A DNA stretch of 64,000 bases, from positions 6,615,501 through 6,679,500 of the forward strand of contig CM007989.1 in assembly GCA_002189035.1 (NCBI GenBank), read 5' to 3'. Positions 36,615 through 49,360 of this stretch are shown piece after piece (positions within the stretch are counted from its first letter, which is position 1; each line of letters starts with the position of its first letter). The notes beneath the pieces were generated by a model that saw only the letters and a list, made by a program, of their open reading frames with translations, was not told the origin of the DNA and searched no databases. Both the position numbers and the translations under genes were made by a program. This DNA is from Utricularia gibba. Lineage: Eukaryota; Streptophyta; Magnoliopsida; Lamiales; Lentibulariaceae.

Positions 36615-39600
36615 ATGAAGGCACTTTCTCCGTCGCTTCGCCTACAAAGTCATATCACTCGCTTCCCTGAGCATTTCGACCACGTATTTGCATCCAAGTT
36701 GCGCTGCAGGCGATCAAAGTACGCTGCTTTATGCCACCCCACATTCACCATTCTTCTCTTCTTGTTCATTTTTTGGTATCCTGCTTGCGTTTTTCTAGTC
36801 TTACCAAAAGTGATTAGTCATCAACAACTGTTTGTGGATGTGGTAATGCTTTTCTAGTGTTAGTGATAGGCTACTTTTTGTTTTGTGTTCGAGAAGTATG
36901 TGTCGCTGCTGCCTTTTTTTTTTTTTTTTTTTTATCTTTTGTTTATGTGTGGTTGATTTACGTTTTCTCGATTTGGTGAAGAAGTACAAGATTTAAGGTG
37001 AGGATGGGCGCTGGAAGATCAACCGAGTCATCGATTACGAGTGACAGTGAAGCGAAGCCACTGGGTTCGGATTCACAGTTTGGGAAAATGGTTTTTCAAC
37101 CCATACTTGAGAAGGGAGTATTTCGCTTTGATTGTTCTGAAGATGATAGAAATAATGCATTCCCAAGTATTTCTTTTGAGAAACCCATTCTTCGGGATTC
37201 CCCTATCGCTGACGCACGTGAAGTTCCTTCTTTCGTTCCAAGTTTCAAAACTGCTAAGGGGCAACAGACAGTTGAGATTAAGGTAAACACGGATCATACT
37301 TGTGTATGCAAGTTTGCTGCTTCTTTTCCTCTTATAAATTTCTTCTCTGTATTCAAGTGGTTGAAACCTTCGAGTTAGTCTTATTTATTCTGCTTGTACT
37401 CCAGTTTCCACCAAATAGCTCATTTTATGGCACTGGAGAAGTCAGTGGGCCGCTTGAGAGGACGGGGAAGAAGGTGAGCTTTGTGTTCTATAGCCGATGG
37501 TTTGCAATATTCATTGTGTATTCAGCAGCTCTTTATTGTGTTAAAGGTTTATACATGGAATACTGATGCATGGGGGTACGGTCCTGGAACTACTTCATTA
37601 TACCAATCACATCCCTGGGTGCTTGTCCTTCTTTCAAGTGGGGAGGCCATAGGTGTTCTTGCTGACACATCTCGACGGTGTGAGGTAATGTGATATCTCA
37701 GTCACGTTGGTTGTGTTGACTTCTGCTCTGATACTTCATAAGCAGATTGATCTGGAGCATGAATCTGTTGTAAAGTTCGTGTCATCTTCCGCATATCCTG
37801 TTATCACTTTTGGCCCATTTTCTTCACCAGTTGATGTACTGGTCTCTTTCTCAAAAGCTGTTGGTAATTTGCTTTCTCCACTTTTCTTATTCCTTCATCT
37901 GTTTAAGCTTTTACTTGGAATTTTTTGGTCATGCGAGTCTTTTTCCTTAGGAACTGTTTTCATGCCTCCAAAATGGTCCCTGGGTTATCATCAATGCCGC
38001 TGGAGCTATACTTCTGATACACGAGTTCTTGAGGTCACACGTGTGTTTTATGCTGTATTATCCCCAAATTTTGCTCTTGTCATGTCTTGGTAAACTTCAC
38101 TCTTTGGCATATGCAGGTTGCAAGAACATTTAGGGAAAAGGGCATACCGTGTGATGTGATATGGATGGATATAGATTATATGGATGGTTTCCGCTGTTTC
38201 ACATTTGACAAGGCATGTTCTATTCTCGGAACCTTGAAGATGTCTCTTCTTTTGTGCGTCAGTTGTTCATATTGCATTATTCAAGTTGAATCTTTTATTT
38301 AAACTTTCCTTGGTTTTCAACTTAGATGATCATCATTCATATTCCAATGCAGTGGCATGCTATGTAATTTCTGAAGTAAGTCATCGTATTGTTTGCAGGA
38401 ACGTTTTTCAGATCCAAAATCCCTTGTAGATGCTCTACATGAGATTGGCTTCAAAGCCATCTGGATGCTTGATCCAGGAATAAAAAATGAAAAAGGATAT
38501 TTTGTCTATGATAGTGGTTCTGAAAGAGATATCTGGATTCAAACTGCTGATGGAAAACCTTTCGTTGGTATATGATAGTTTTTTTTTCTCTTTAAAAAAA
38601 ACACGTCAAAAAAATTGTAGAAAGTCATTGAGAATACAGCATAGTTTCTACTTGTTGCTGTAGTTTTGTCCTTAATCAAGCAAATTATTCAATATTTACA
38701 TTTGCCTTCAGGGGAAGTGTGGCCTGGCCCATGTGTGTTTCCTGATTATACTCAGTCAGCTGCTCGCTCTTGGTGGGCTGGTCTGGTTAAAGACTTCATT
38801 TCGAATGCTGTAGATGGTATATGGAACGACATGAATGAACCTGCTGTTTTTAAGGTGCATTCTGAGTGGTTTAGCTTTTCAAAGTTTTTTTTTTTCCTTT
38901 CTGACAATGACTTTGCCTCAGTCTGTTACAAAAACAATGCCCGAGAGCAACATCCACAAGGGAGATCCTGAACTTGGAGGCCACCAGAAGCATGCGTACT
39001 ACCACAATGTACCTACCAATTTTACTGAAATTCGTCTATTAAGAATTGGCAACAAACCTTTGTCATTGTTGTTATACTAGGATTCTGGTGTACAGCGTTC
39101 CTGTGTCATTCTTTAAAACTTGACTTTCAGGTATATGGTATGCTGATGGCCAGGTCCACATATGAAGGCATGAAACAAGCAAATGAACAGAAACGTCCCT
39201 TCGTTCTTACTCGAGCTGGTTATGTTGGAAGCCAAAGGTATGCTGCAACATGGACTGGAGATAATCTTTCTACTTGGGAGCACCTCCATATGAGTATCGC
39301 CATGGTTATTCAGCTGGTAAGTGTCCAACAAGAATGGATCATCACTTTATACGTGATTCTTCTCATCTGGAAACCATGAGAGGAAAGCCTGGAGAACGTT
39401 GTAGATGAAATGGAGTGAAACCTGCTTCTAGTGGACCATGTTTGTTACATTATGCGAGCATTCTTGGTTGCTAGTCACATTTTTTGATAACCATATTACC
39501 GATATCTATGTACATAAATTTTGTGTATGCTTGAGTTGAATAATCTGATGAGATTAGTGTTTCTCCAGGGGCTGAGTGGCCAGCCATTGGCAGGTCCAGA

Positions 39601-42157
39601 TATTGGTGGTTTTGCTGCTAATGCAACCCCGAAACTTTTTGGAAGGTGGATGGGAGTCGGAGCAATGTTTCCTTTCTGCCGCGGTCATTCTGAGATGGAT
39701 ACCACTGATCATGAACCTTGGTCCTTTGGAGAAGAGGTATGTCTCCATTCCCACATGCTTGGATCTGATGAGAGGCTTTCTAAAGAAACCTTACTCTCTG
39801 GGTTGTTGCCCCTTGTTTTGTAAACAACTTCCCTCTTTTTAACTTTCACATATTCATACAGAGCTGAGTAAAATTGGTATTACTTTGCAGTGTGAGGAAG
39901 TTTGTCGATTAGCACTAAAAAGACGATATCGGCTTCTACACCACATGTACACCCTGTTTTACATTGCTCACAAGCAGGGAATTCCAGTAGTGACTCCCAC
40001 ATTTTTCTCTGGTGTGTTCCCTTGCTTCAAAGATGCATATTTTACTTAGGGGTCAGTGAGATTTATTTTTACATGTTTGTTATCATGGTTGTTTCAGATA
40101 CTCAAGATCTGGAGTTAAGAAAACATGAAAATTCATTTCTCTTGGGTCCACTTCTCGTTTATGCAAGGTTTGAGATCTCTTTCTTGCAGATGGATTCGAG
40201 TATGCTGTATTTTACTTTGTACTGTTGTTTCTTCAGCACCAGAAAAGATCAGGAACTGTATCAAATGCATCATCATTTGCCAAAAGGCATATGGCAGAGT
40301 TTTGATTTTGAAGACTCTCATCCAGTATTGCTTTTTTCTCTAGCTTCTTGCTTTTCACATCATCCCTTGTGTGGATCAACCTACTCTTGTTATCCAGGAT
40401 TTGCCTGCATTATATCTTCGAGGAGGATCCATCATTCCTATCGCCCCCCCTTCTCAAAATGTCAGTGAAGCGAATCCAGAGGATGAGTTACTGCTTCTAG
40501 TTGCACTAGACGATGAGGGTATCTTTCCAACTTCCAGTTTGGTTCCCTCCATTACTCAAAGCAGTCAGTCACCAATGGAGGTTGCATTTCTTGGCTTGAT
40601 AATCCAGGTAAAGCTGAAGGCCTTCTATTCGAAGATGATGGAGATGGATATGAGTTCACCAATGGAGGTTACCTCTTGACAACATATGTTGCTGAAAGGC
40701 AATCCTCTGTAGTGACAGTCAAGGTCTCAAAAAGCGAAGGATCATGGCAGAGACCCAACCGTCGCCTGCATGTTCAGCTTTTGCTGGGAAAATATGCCAA
40801 GGTGAAGATTAGCTGTCCATCTTCTCTTTACTGTTGATTTACACTCATGTTTCTGCTTCTCTTTTCGAGTTTTTCTTCAGGTTGATGCCTGGGGACTGGA
40901 TGGACTCGCAGTGCAAATTCCCTACCCTTCAGAGAATGAGCTCTCTGAGATAGTGAAAAACAGCCAGGAAAGTTTCAGAAACCGTTTAGGTGAAGATCAT
41001 TCTTTTTTCCTGTCCTACTTTGCCGCATCAGTCTTAGTGCCTGAGATCATCCTGTTGATGTGATCACAGGAAATGCGATTCGTATCCCAGACGTCGAGGC
41101 TGATTCTGATAGCAAGGGGACTGAGCTCTCAAAAACACCTATCCCCATCAAAAGCGGAGACTGGGATCTCAAAGTTGTGCCATGGATTGGAGGCAGAGTC
41201 ATCTCCATGGAGCACCTTCCTTCAGGCAACTCGAATTCATCCATCTGTTGTTGTCTCTTTCAAGCTCTGAATCCCAGACGGGTTTTGAACTATGTCCGGA
41301 TGCAGGAACTCAGTGGCTGCACAGCCGTGTCGACATCAATGGCTATGAAGAGTACAGTGGAACGGAGTACCGATCAGCTGGTTGCTCGGAACAGTACACA
41401 GTCATCAAGTATGTATCCAGATTGGATGCTATTATCCGGTACTTTGTATTCGTCTTGATGAGTCTCTGTTGGAAACAGGCGGGATCTGGAGCAGGCCGGA
41501 GAAACGGAATCCGTCGTACTTGAAGGCGATATTGGAGGCGGCCTGATCTTCCAACGGCAGATATGCATACCAAAAGACAACCCCAGCATCCTCCAATTCC
41601 ACTCTGCTATCGTTGCTCGCAACGTCGGCGCCGGATCAGGAGGATTTTCAAGGTCAGGCAGCTCCCTTTCTGTCCATCCTGTTAGCTCTACAGCAGCAGC
41701 AGAATGTTGGTAAAAGTTTTGTTTCTTTTGCTGTGATAAGGTTGGTTTGTTTGCGGGTGCACCCTGTGTTCAATCTCCTGCATCCGACGGAATCATACGT
41801 GTCGTTTACGGCCATCGACGGATCGGAGCAGGAGGTTTGGCCGGAGTCCGGTGCTCAGGCTTCCTTCCAAGGCGATCTCCGGCCAAATGGTACCATCTGT
41901 TTGAGATTGTTCATTGGAAAAGGCCTTCTGGTAAACCTGTTTTTTGAGATGTAGGTGAGTGGAAGCTGGTGGACAAATGCAAGGGAGTGTGTCTAGTGAA
42001 CCGGTTCGAGTCGAGTCAGGTGGAAAAATGTGTTGTTGAGTGGGGAACCGGAACTGTGAACCTGGAGCTCTGGTCCGAGGAACGGCCCGTTTCTCAGCAT
42101 TCCGCGCTTCAAATTTCCCACCACTACGAGGTACTCCCGGTTCAGTCAGCCGTATAG
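36615..42157 (+). CDS. HGL1: GH31 alpha-glucosidase, heteroglycan glucosidase 1 (HGL1) type, 23 exons
   Basis: Large GH31 glucosidase matching the plant HGL1 group (Arabidopsis At3g23640 from memory). Exons: 36615-36718, 36991-37282, 37405-37473, 37547-37684, 37746-37863, 37951-38033, 38117-38212, 38399-38567, 38712-38854, 38922-39008, 39131-39316, 39569-39736, 39891-40011, 40098-40167, 40237-40324, 40398-40518, 40608-40801, 40881-40989, 41070-41225, 41306-41408, 41479-41652, 41741-41889, 41955-42157; phases agree, 1046 residues. A basic, Ser/Arg-rich N-terminal presequence (about 35-40 residues) suggests organelle targeting. The catalytic nucleophile Asp is in GIWNDMNEPAVF and the acid/base Asp in ATWTGDN; the substrate wall includes GPDIGGF. 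Two introns (38213-38398 and 41226-41305) begin with GC instead of GT. Confidence 0.95.
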
Positions 42158-42870
42158 CCCGGCCCAACTCCCTTCTAAACCGTTTTATTGGGATGAACCG
42201 TTTTGGGAACCGGATGTTTTGATTTAGAAATTTAAAATAATGTCTGATTTATGTATTTTATTATATCAATATTTCAAAACTCGTAATAATAAAATTGAAA
42301 TAGAAAGATAAATAATAATTTTAAAATATGATCGTTTAATTAATTACATATTAGAAAGATTTATGATTTAATTAAAATACGTGTTACATATTTCTAATTA
42401 AAAACATGTTTCATATAAGATTTACAATCCAGGGAATTTTTAATGAAATTAAAGTATTCAAATATATGGAAAAAGGTATTAAAAAATAAAAATAATTGTT
42501 GACCAATTTGACTCAGAAATTATATTATAAAAAGGCTTTGGGCATGGCCATAGAATAAGGATAATGGGGCTCAATGGGCCCCGTTGGAGATGGTTGGCCC
42601 GTTGGGCTCTCCGAGGTTTCGTGAGCCCGCCGGTGGAGGTAGTAAATGCGTGTCGCTTTAAGGGGAAGTCTCACCAAATTTTCGTGGCAACCGACAGGAT
42701 CCTGGGTTGTTTGTGAATTCCTATGTTTCTGTAGGTGAGCTTTTGATTTTTGTTTTTTAATTTAGATGGATGTGTTCTTAAATGGGTCATGGATATGTTG
42801 TTTATTTTCGATTGTGTCGATGTTCTTGAAATGAATGTAGTAGCGGATGTGAAGGGAAGCCTGTGCTGAA
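42158..42870. other. Intergenic region and leader of the transporter gene
   Basis: AT-rich to 42540. The GC-richer part at 42560-42740 is a likely first non-coding exon (TCTGTAG|GTGAGC near 42734), with an acceptor AATGTAG near 42840. No coding region seen. Confidence 0.45.
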
Positions 42871-44285
42871 ATGAGGGAACACACTGACTCTGATTATGTT
42901 GAAATTGGGGAGGTTCCTTCTCCCAGGGTTAAGCATGGGCGAAAAGTCTCGGTTTTGCCGCTTGTGTTCCTAATATTTTATGAAGTATCTGGAGGACCAT
43001 TTGGTGTTGAGGATAGTGTGAAGGCAGCTGGGCCACTCCTTGCTCTTGCTGGTTTTTTGGTGTTCCCAATTATATGGAGTATTCCAGAGGCTTTAATAAC
43101 TGCAGAAATGGGAACCATGTTCCCAGAAAATGGTGGGTATGTGGTTTGGGTTTCATCTGCGTTGGGGCCATTTTGGGGGTTTCAGCAAGGGTGGATGAAA
43201 TGGCTTAGTGGTGTGATTGATAATGCTCTTTACCCTGTCCTGTTTCTTGACTACCTGAAATCAGGGGTTCCATCTTTGGGAGACGGTTATCCTAGGGTGG
43301 CCACTGTGTTGGTTTTGACATTTTTGTTGACATATATGAATTATAGGGGCTTAGAAATAGTTGGATGGGTTGCTGTTATTTTGGGAGTTTTCTCAATTCT
43401 GCCGTTTTTTGTTATGGGGTTCATTTCCATACCCAAACTAAAGCCTGAAAGATGGTTTGTCGTGGACATTCATGATGTTGATTGGAACTTGTATCTCAAC
43501 ACTCTCTTCTGGAATTTGAATTACTGGGATTCAGTGAGCACCCTTGCGGAGAAGTGGAGAATCCCAGGGGAACTTTGCCAAAATCTCTGTTTTATGCCCT
43601 GATTGTTGTTGTTCTGGGATACTTCATCCCTCTGCTTTCTGGCACTGGAGCTATTCCCCTGGACCGTGATCTGTGGACCGATGGCTACTTTTCCGATGTT
43701 GGAAGAATGATTGGTGGAGCATGGTTGACATGGTGGATACAAGCTGCTGCTGCCCTGTCCAACATGGGAATGTTCCTAGCAGAAATGAGCAGTGACTCAT
43801 TTCAGCTTCTTGGCATGGCCGAAAGAGGGATGCTTCCTGAGATGTTTGCTAGAAGATCCCGATACGGAACTCCGGTGGCCGGGATCATATTCTCAGCATC
43901 AGGAGTACTTCTTCTTTCTTGGCTGAGCTTCCAAGAGATCGTTGCTGCTGAGAACTTCCTCTACTGCTTTGGCATGATACTAGAGTTCATAGCATTTGTG
44001 CATCTCAGGATCTCAGCCCCATCCGCCCCTCGCCCCTACCGGATCCCCATCGGAACCGTCGGTACGATTCTAATGTGCATCCCTCCCACCATACTCATCT
44101 GTGTTGTCTTAGCATTCTCCTCCCTCAAAGTCATGGCCGTGAGCCTCGTCGCCGTCGCCATCGGCTTCGCACTGCACCCTTGTCTCAGACAGTGTGAGAA
44201 GAAGAGATGGATGCGGTTTTCTTCCAATTCCCATCTTCCAGATATTCAATCCTCGAGGTATGAGAATGAACATGTGGTGTGGTGA
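42871..44285 (+). CDS. Polyamine-type amino-acid permease (PUT family) with one-base frameshift
   Basis: Twelve-helix APC-family transporter of the plant PUT/LAT group (polyamine and paraquat uptake). The coding part is one exon. Reading from the ATG at 42871 shows family motifs ([51 protein letters not shown]) up to YWDSVSTLA near 43546. There the frame shifts: the conserved continuation ([19 protein letters not shown]...[17 protein letters not shown]...GTPVAGI) is in another frame to the stop at 44283-44285. The break lies at GCGGAG, 43547-43551, where one more G gives the family sequence GEVENP and a 471-residue protein. As written the first frame ends about 15 residues later. Everything else is intact and unmutated, so an assembly error or a very recent lesion is likely. 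Confidence 0.88.
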
Positions 44286-45205
44286 CAGAATCCCCTCCAA
44301 TCTCATGACAAACAGCTTGGTTTTGGTTGAGGCACTCAGCAGCTTGAAGCAGAGGTCGTTTCCAGATTCAGATGCAGACATGGGAGTAGCACACAAGGAA
44401 GTGTAGTATGAGACATGAAGGGAAGCAACCATCTTCCCCAGCTTGTTCCCTTCCTCTGTAACATATGGAATAAGAACAGGGAGTGCAGGCTCATGCTGCA
44501 ATAAAAGGGATTTGGTTAAATTAGTTTTTATTTGTAATCATTTTGTTATTACAAAATAGAAATGAATGACCATTTTCATGATTCAAATGTTCCCATCAAA
44601 ATAATATGATCTCCATTCTAGTGATCATTTTATATGAATAAAAATGTTGTGGGGTTTGGGAATATTGTTATAAATTGAATAATTAAAAATATATTTAAAA
44701 CATCTTATTTTTTACGTAATTTTATTATAAATTATGAAAGATTTTTTTAAAAAAAAATATTTAGAAATACAGAAAATTAAAAAATCATTTTTAAAAAAAT
44801 ACTAGAATCAAAAAATCTATAAAAATTAATTAATTATTCATTTTAAAAAGAGATTTAATTTTTAGATGTTGTAATCAATTCGAAATCAATGGATTTAGAT
44901 TTCAATTAGATACATTTAAGAGTTGGTTTCAACTCCTCTTCAATTTAAAACAAAAGTTTGTAAAAAATAAAAAAAAAACAAAACAACACAAAAAATACAA
45001 ATTATTTAGCCGTGCTTTCTTTTGGATCATTGTATTAATGTGCTTAATGGGTGGAGGACGTATTGAACTTCACATATGGGTCTCAGAGCTAAACTTAAGG
45101 CCTAGACTTCCATTTCCTATCTTATTTATTTTGTGCATAGCATACGTGAGACCGTGGCTCTTGTTTTCCCGCGTTTGGGAGGTTCAAACATCCTAAATAG
45201 CCTTC
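44286..45205. other. 3' flank of the transporter and intergenic DNA
   Basis: Probable 3' UTR up to about 44510, then AT-rich DNA. No gene is supported. Confidence 0.5.
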
Positions 45206-45652
45206 ATGAATGAGGATAATCGCGAACAACAAGTGTCAAGCATCCAAAACGCTCATGATCCTGTTGATAACATGCTCTTTCCTATGCTTCCTATTTTGGT
45301 GGCATTCTTCTCGGTGAGTATTGATGCTATCTTCAAAGCCCACATTCGCATGAGAACAAATAGAGATTAAATTTGAACAATGGATATTATGAATTTGGGT
45401 TGTTGTTGTGTTTCTGGGTGTAACCTTCCCATCTCGACATATCTATAGGTGGAAGACACTGGTGTGGCATGGGAGATCTCTGATATGCTTGTTGCACCAC
45501 TGCCTACCAATGTGTTCCCTCCCAATGACAACCACATGGAATACCGAATCGCATATCAGTATAAAGTTAAGGGGATCACCGGGGTATATGGCAATGAGGG
45601 TAGTTTGGTGATCAATGTATTCCCTCCCAGTGCCAACTACTTGGAATACTAG
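45206..45652 (+). CDS. Possible two-exon gene of unknown type
   Basis: Tentative. Exon 45206-45313 (MNEDNREQQVSSIQNAHD...) ends at a good donor (TCG|GTGAGT) in phase 0; exon 45449-45652 starts after CTATAG in phase 0 and ends with TAG, giving 103 residues. Exon 2 holds an internal repeat: TNVFPPNDNHMEY and INVFPPSANYLEY, about 34 residues apart. I recognise no domain. It could be a transposable-element or gene remnant rather than an active gene. Confidence 0.25.
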
Positions 45653-46557
45653 GACACAGATCAGTAGAACGATAAAAGGATTATTGGCTTTTACATCAAC
45701 GAAGCTAAATAGTATTTCTTTCTTTTGTAAATGTATGATTCACAAGATCTTGTATGCACACATGATCTTAAACATTGGCAGCTGATAGCTTTATGAGGAA
45801 TCACCAAATGCAACCACTATACAATCCACAAATTCAACAGCAGGTGGTTTTATGAAGCTCCTGCTTCAATCCTTCCACATCAAAATGGCAGTTGGATTGG
45901 AGGTGGTGGCAATCAACCACCTGCAATTGTTAGTCTTGAGAGTCCAAACCTAGTGAGTCAATTTATGTATGGAGGCAGCAACATCATATAATCCTACAGT
46001 TGGGAGGAGGTTTGGAGATCCTTGAAAATGAGCATTGAATAAGAGGTGTGTCATCTGGAGAAAGACAAGAGTCGAGATAAAAAGGAAAGAGAATCACATG
46101 GTCTTATGAGGAGCATAGATTTATAGCCGATAAACTTGTTACATTCTTTCAACACTTCATTCCATTAGAATATTGATACTACATCACCTTTTGGGTCTGT
46201 GATGTAAACTCATTTGGCAGCTCACACGCATCTCACAGCTGGGGGACTTGCACTGACATTCCACCGAATATCTTCATCGCTTGAGATGAGTGTTGATACT
46301 TGGATCAGAAGTGAATGGCACATATGTTTTTTTTATTTACAAGCACCGCACTCGATCAATCCAATTAATTTACAAAGGCGAGACATCGGATAATTTTCCC
46401 ATGAGGGGTTTCCAAAGCAAGTGAGTTATTATTACACGCAGCTGGGAAAATCAGAAACAATAGGTTTGGGCTGCAGAAGTAGAGATGGTGTGGAAAGTTA
46501 GGGGTCAGAGACAACAAGCAGGAGGGACTCCACAGCAGCAACCGCACCGGTGATCGA
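45653..46557. other. Uncharacterised stretch with coding-like remnants
   Basis: Base composition is less AT-rich than other gaps. Between 45800 and 46000 one frame reads like protein (YEAPASILPHQNGSWIGGGG, NQPPAIVSLESPNL) without a start, which suggests a decayed exon, possibly linked to the ORF at 45.2 kb. No end points could be set. Confidence 0.25.
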
Positions 46558-46797
46558 TCAGATTAAGGCCGCCATAGCAGAAATGCTGTCGTTTGGGGCT
46601 GCGTTTGTAGACAATGGAGGGAGGCGACGTTGAAGGTTGTTAATAAGGCTCTTCTTGATATTCCTGGCAGAATCACGCTTCCGTCTTCTCTCAAAAGGGT
46701 TAGGGTGCTTGATTCCTGGGACATATTCATCTAATGCGAGTTTAAGCTTTGATCTTTTCTTTCCGAATCGCTTTTTGTGACTTACGCGCTTTGTCAT
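46558..46797 (-). CDS. Small basic protein, 79 residues, unknown
   Basis: Intact ORF starting MTKRVSHKKRFGKKRSKLK, very rich in Lys and Arg (about one third of the first 45 residues), followed by a Ser/Ala-rich tail. The basic patches resemble nuclear or nucleolar localisation signals. It is less AT-rich than its surroundings, which argues for real coding. I recognise no family and no introns. Confidence 0.5.
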   Translation of the reverse strand: MTKRVSHKKRFGKKRSKLKLALDEYVPGIKHPNPFERRRKRDSARNIKKSLINNLQRRLPPLSTNAAPNDSISAMAALI

Positions 46798-47646
46798 GCC
46801 TTTCCTTTACTTTCTTTTTAGGAATCTTTTTTTGTGAACTTGAGGGAGAAAAGACGTGTGTTTGTGTTTCTTTTGAAACTATGATTATTAAAACACACAA
46901 TATTACGTAGATATTTGAAAATAAAATAATTAAATATATTTATTTTTTTGTAATATAATTCATATATTTTTTATATATTTATACTTAACGTGTATTCTCC
47001 CCTTCAATGCATTATAGTTTTGTCATTTCCTTGCAATATCCAAGGTCGTGTGCAACCAGCGAATCGCAGGTTGGTCAAGGGATATGATACTTGTTATGGA
47101 TCCCCCAAAGTTGTACCATATTTATATTTCGCATATTAAAATAAAAATTTAATATTTAAATCACTAACGAAAATACTTGAGTTTGATTTTTCAAACTTTT
47201 TTTTTATCTTAGTTCACGAGAAATCAATTTCATCGAAAACCTCATCAAACATGATACTTTGATCAAATTGAATTTTGGAACAAAAGGTTGATTTTCTTTT
47301 AAAAAAGAAAAAAATTGCTTTTGTCATACGAAAAATAGTTTTTTAATAATGATTTAATATAGAAATACAATGATAATCGTTATAAGGCTTTTGAAAATTC
47401 AAAGTTTAAGAAAAATCTGTACTTTAAACATTGTCTTTTTTTGACAACCTTTTTTTTTCCAAAATTATCTTATCTTTTCCAACACTATTCCTCCAAAAAT
47501 AGTACACAAAATTACATTCATAATTTTTAATTAAACATTACAAAATGTGACAAAATATTATACATCATAGACGCGTTCACTCAGTGCATAAGGAAGGCTC
47601 TTAACAGCCGTTATTTTATATATGATAACAAGACAAGCAGCTCCGA
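46798..47646. other. AT-rich intergenic region
   Basis: No ORF or repeat worth naming; A/T-rich throughout. Confidence 0.5.
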
Positions 47647-48281
47647 TCATGCCATCAGTAGCCTGCGCGGCGGCGGCGTTGCCTCGATGTCGGAATCAGC
47701 TTCAGTTTCTTGGGCGCAGTTGCGGCGGAGGAGATTCCAGCTATCCCAATTCGCTGCAACAATCAGAAGAATAGAGAGAGCAACAGCTGGAATGAAAGAG
47801 AAGCGCGTAGGCATGAAGAACGCGAGGAACGCGGAGAGAGCAAAGGCAGCAGAGGCGGAAGCAGCAGCGTAAAAAAGGCGCCCGTTTTTCCAGTGGGGGT
47901 AAATGATGGCGAGAATGTGTAGAGTTGCATAAACAAACAGAGACGTGAGGAAGATCTGTTGTACACCGTTCAGGTTCGTCTTGTCGCGTACAAGTGTTAG
48001 GAGAAATATCGCGACCGGGATGATGTTTTTGGTGAAAAATTTGAAAATCTCCATCAGCTTCTCCGTCTTGGAGCTCGTAGAATCGGGCAAGATGGTGGCG
48101 TCGACTGGGGCGGGGAAGTTGATGATGATGTGGTTCCTGGTGAAATGAGGGCTTTTCATTTTCATTTCACAAAGAGACTGAGCAAGCTGTAAGTGCACAT
48201 GAGATTATTTTCGGTTTCATACCTTGCCGGGAAGTAGGGATCCGCCGTGCCATAGCCGCGTGCGTTCTGGTAGACGGCCAT
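47647..48281 (-). CDS. Four-helix membrane protein, unknown role (2 exons)
   Basis: Exons on the minus strand: 48281-48223 (MAVYQNARGYGTADPYFPA) and 48151-47647, joined in phase (2+1) over a 71-base intron with GT-AG ends, giving 187 residues. Without the splice, the long frame would start at a Met at 48198. Four hydrophobic helices are seen: IIPVAIFLLTLV, QIFLTSLFVYATLHILAII, LFYAAASASAAFALSAFLAF and SFIPAVALSILLIVA. The C-terminus is acidic then basic (TEADSDIEATPPPRRLLM). I know no function; it resembles small plant DUF membrane proteins in layout only. Confidence 0.65.
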
Positions 48282-49301
48282 TGTCCAATGAAAGTTCGAA
48301 GTGGAACAGTGGGGATTTATAGTCGTAGTTATGCAAGTGTTTACAATTGCATGACGATTTCAACCAATGGTCTCGCAATCTCCCATTGTCAGCATGTGAG
48401 GTGACAGTGGCCATTTAGAATTGCAAGTGGCCATTTTTTGCCACTTTTTTAAATCATCCGATGTGAAATTCTTATATAAAAAATTATAAATTATTAATAA
48501 TTAATTAAAATTAATTTTTTATATTATAATTCATGTTTCATCTGTACTTAAGTTTAATGAGTGCGTTCATCCAACCCAAATAACCAAAATAACCCAGATT
48601 ATTATGAATTTCAACACAAAGTAAGACAAAAATTTTACACATACCGTGGCCACTTTTCTCACACAGTGGGATGACAGGGGCCATTTTTTTAAATCATCAT
48701 TTTGAAAAGTACCCACTGTTCATTTCTCTATCACACACCACACACAAAAAATTGCACACAGTACGAGTATATTTTTAACACATACAAGACACAGTGGTAT
48801 TTTTCAAAAAAAACCCCCACAAATAACTCGGCTGAGGAAATCTTCAAAAAGAAGTGGAGGGTGCTGACACGCAGACTTACGTTGCCCATTTATCAACAAC
48901 CCCGTGGGGCCCATAACTCGAGAATATAGGCTGCCGAAATCAATAAAAAGACGAGTTAATTAGAAAAGTCGCCGTGGCCGTGGGTGGAAAAGCGACTGTG
49001 TTTTTTATTTTATACAATTGACCATTTAATTTTTTAAAAATAATATTATATATATTATTATTTATTTAAAAAGAATATATAATTATTTAATAAAAAAAAT
49101 AAGATCAAATGATACAATATTTAGTTAATTTCGATGAATTTTTAAATGTAATGTCATAAAATGATTTTATTGGTAAATTTTTTGATTGTATGTTGCACAA
49201 GTTAAAGTATAAGATAGTAAAATGAAAATAGATTATATATTGTGATTTAAAAAATGATTTTTTCCTAATATGTACATAAATAATTGTTTTATTTTTTACA
49301 A

Positions 49302-49360
<59 letters not shown>

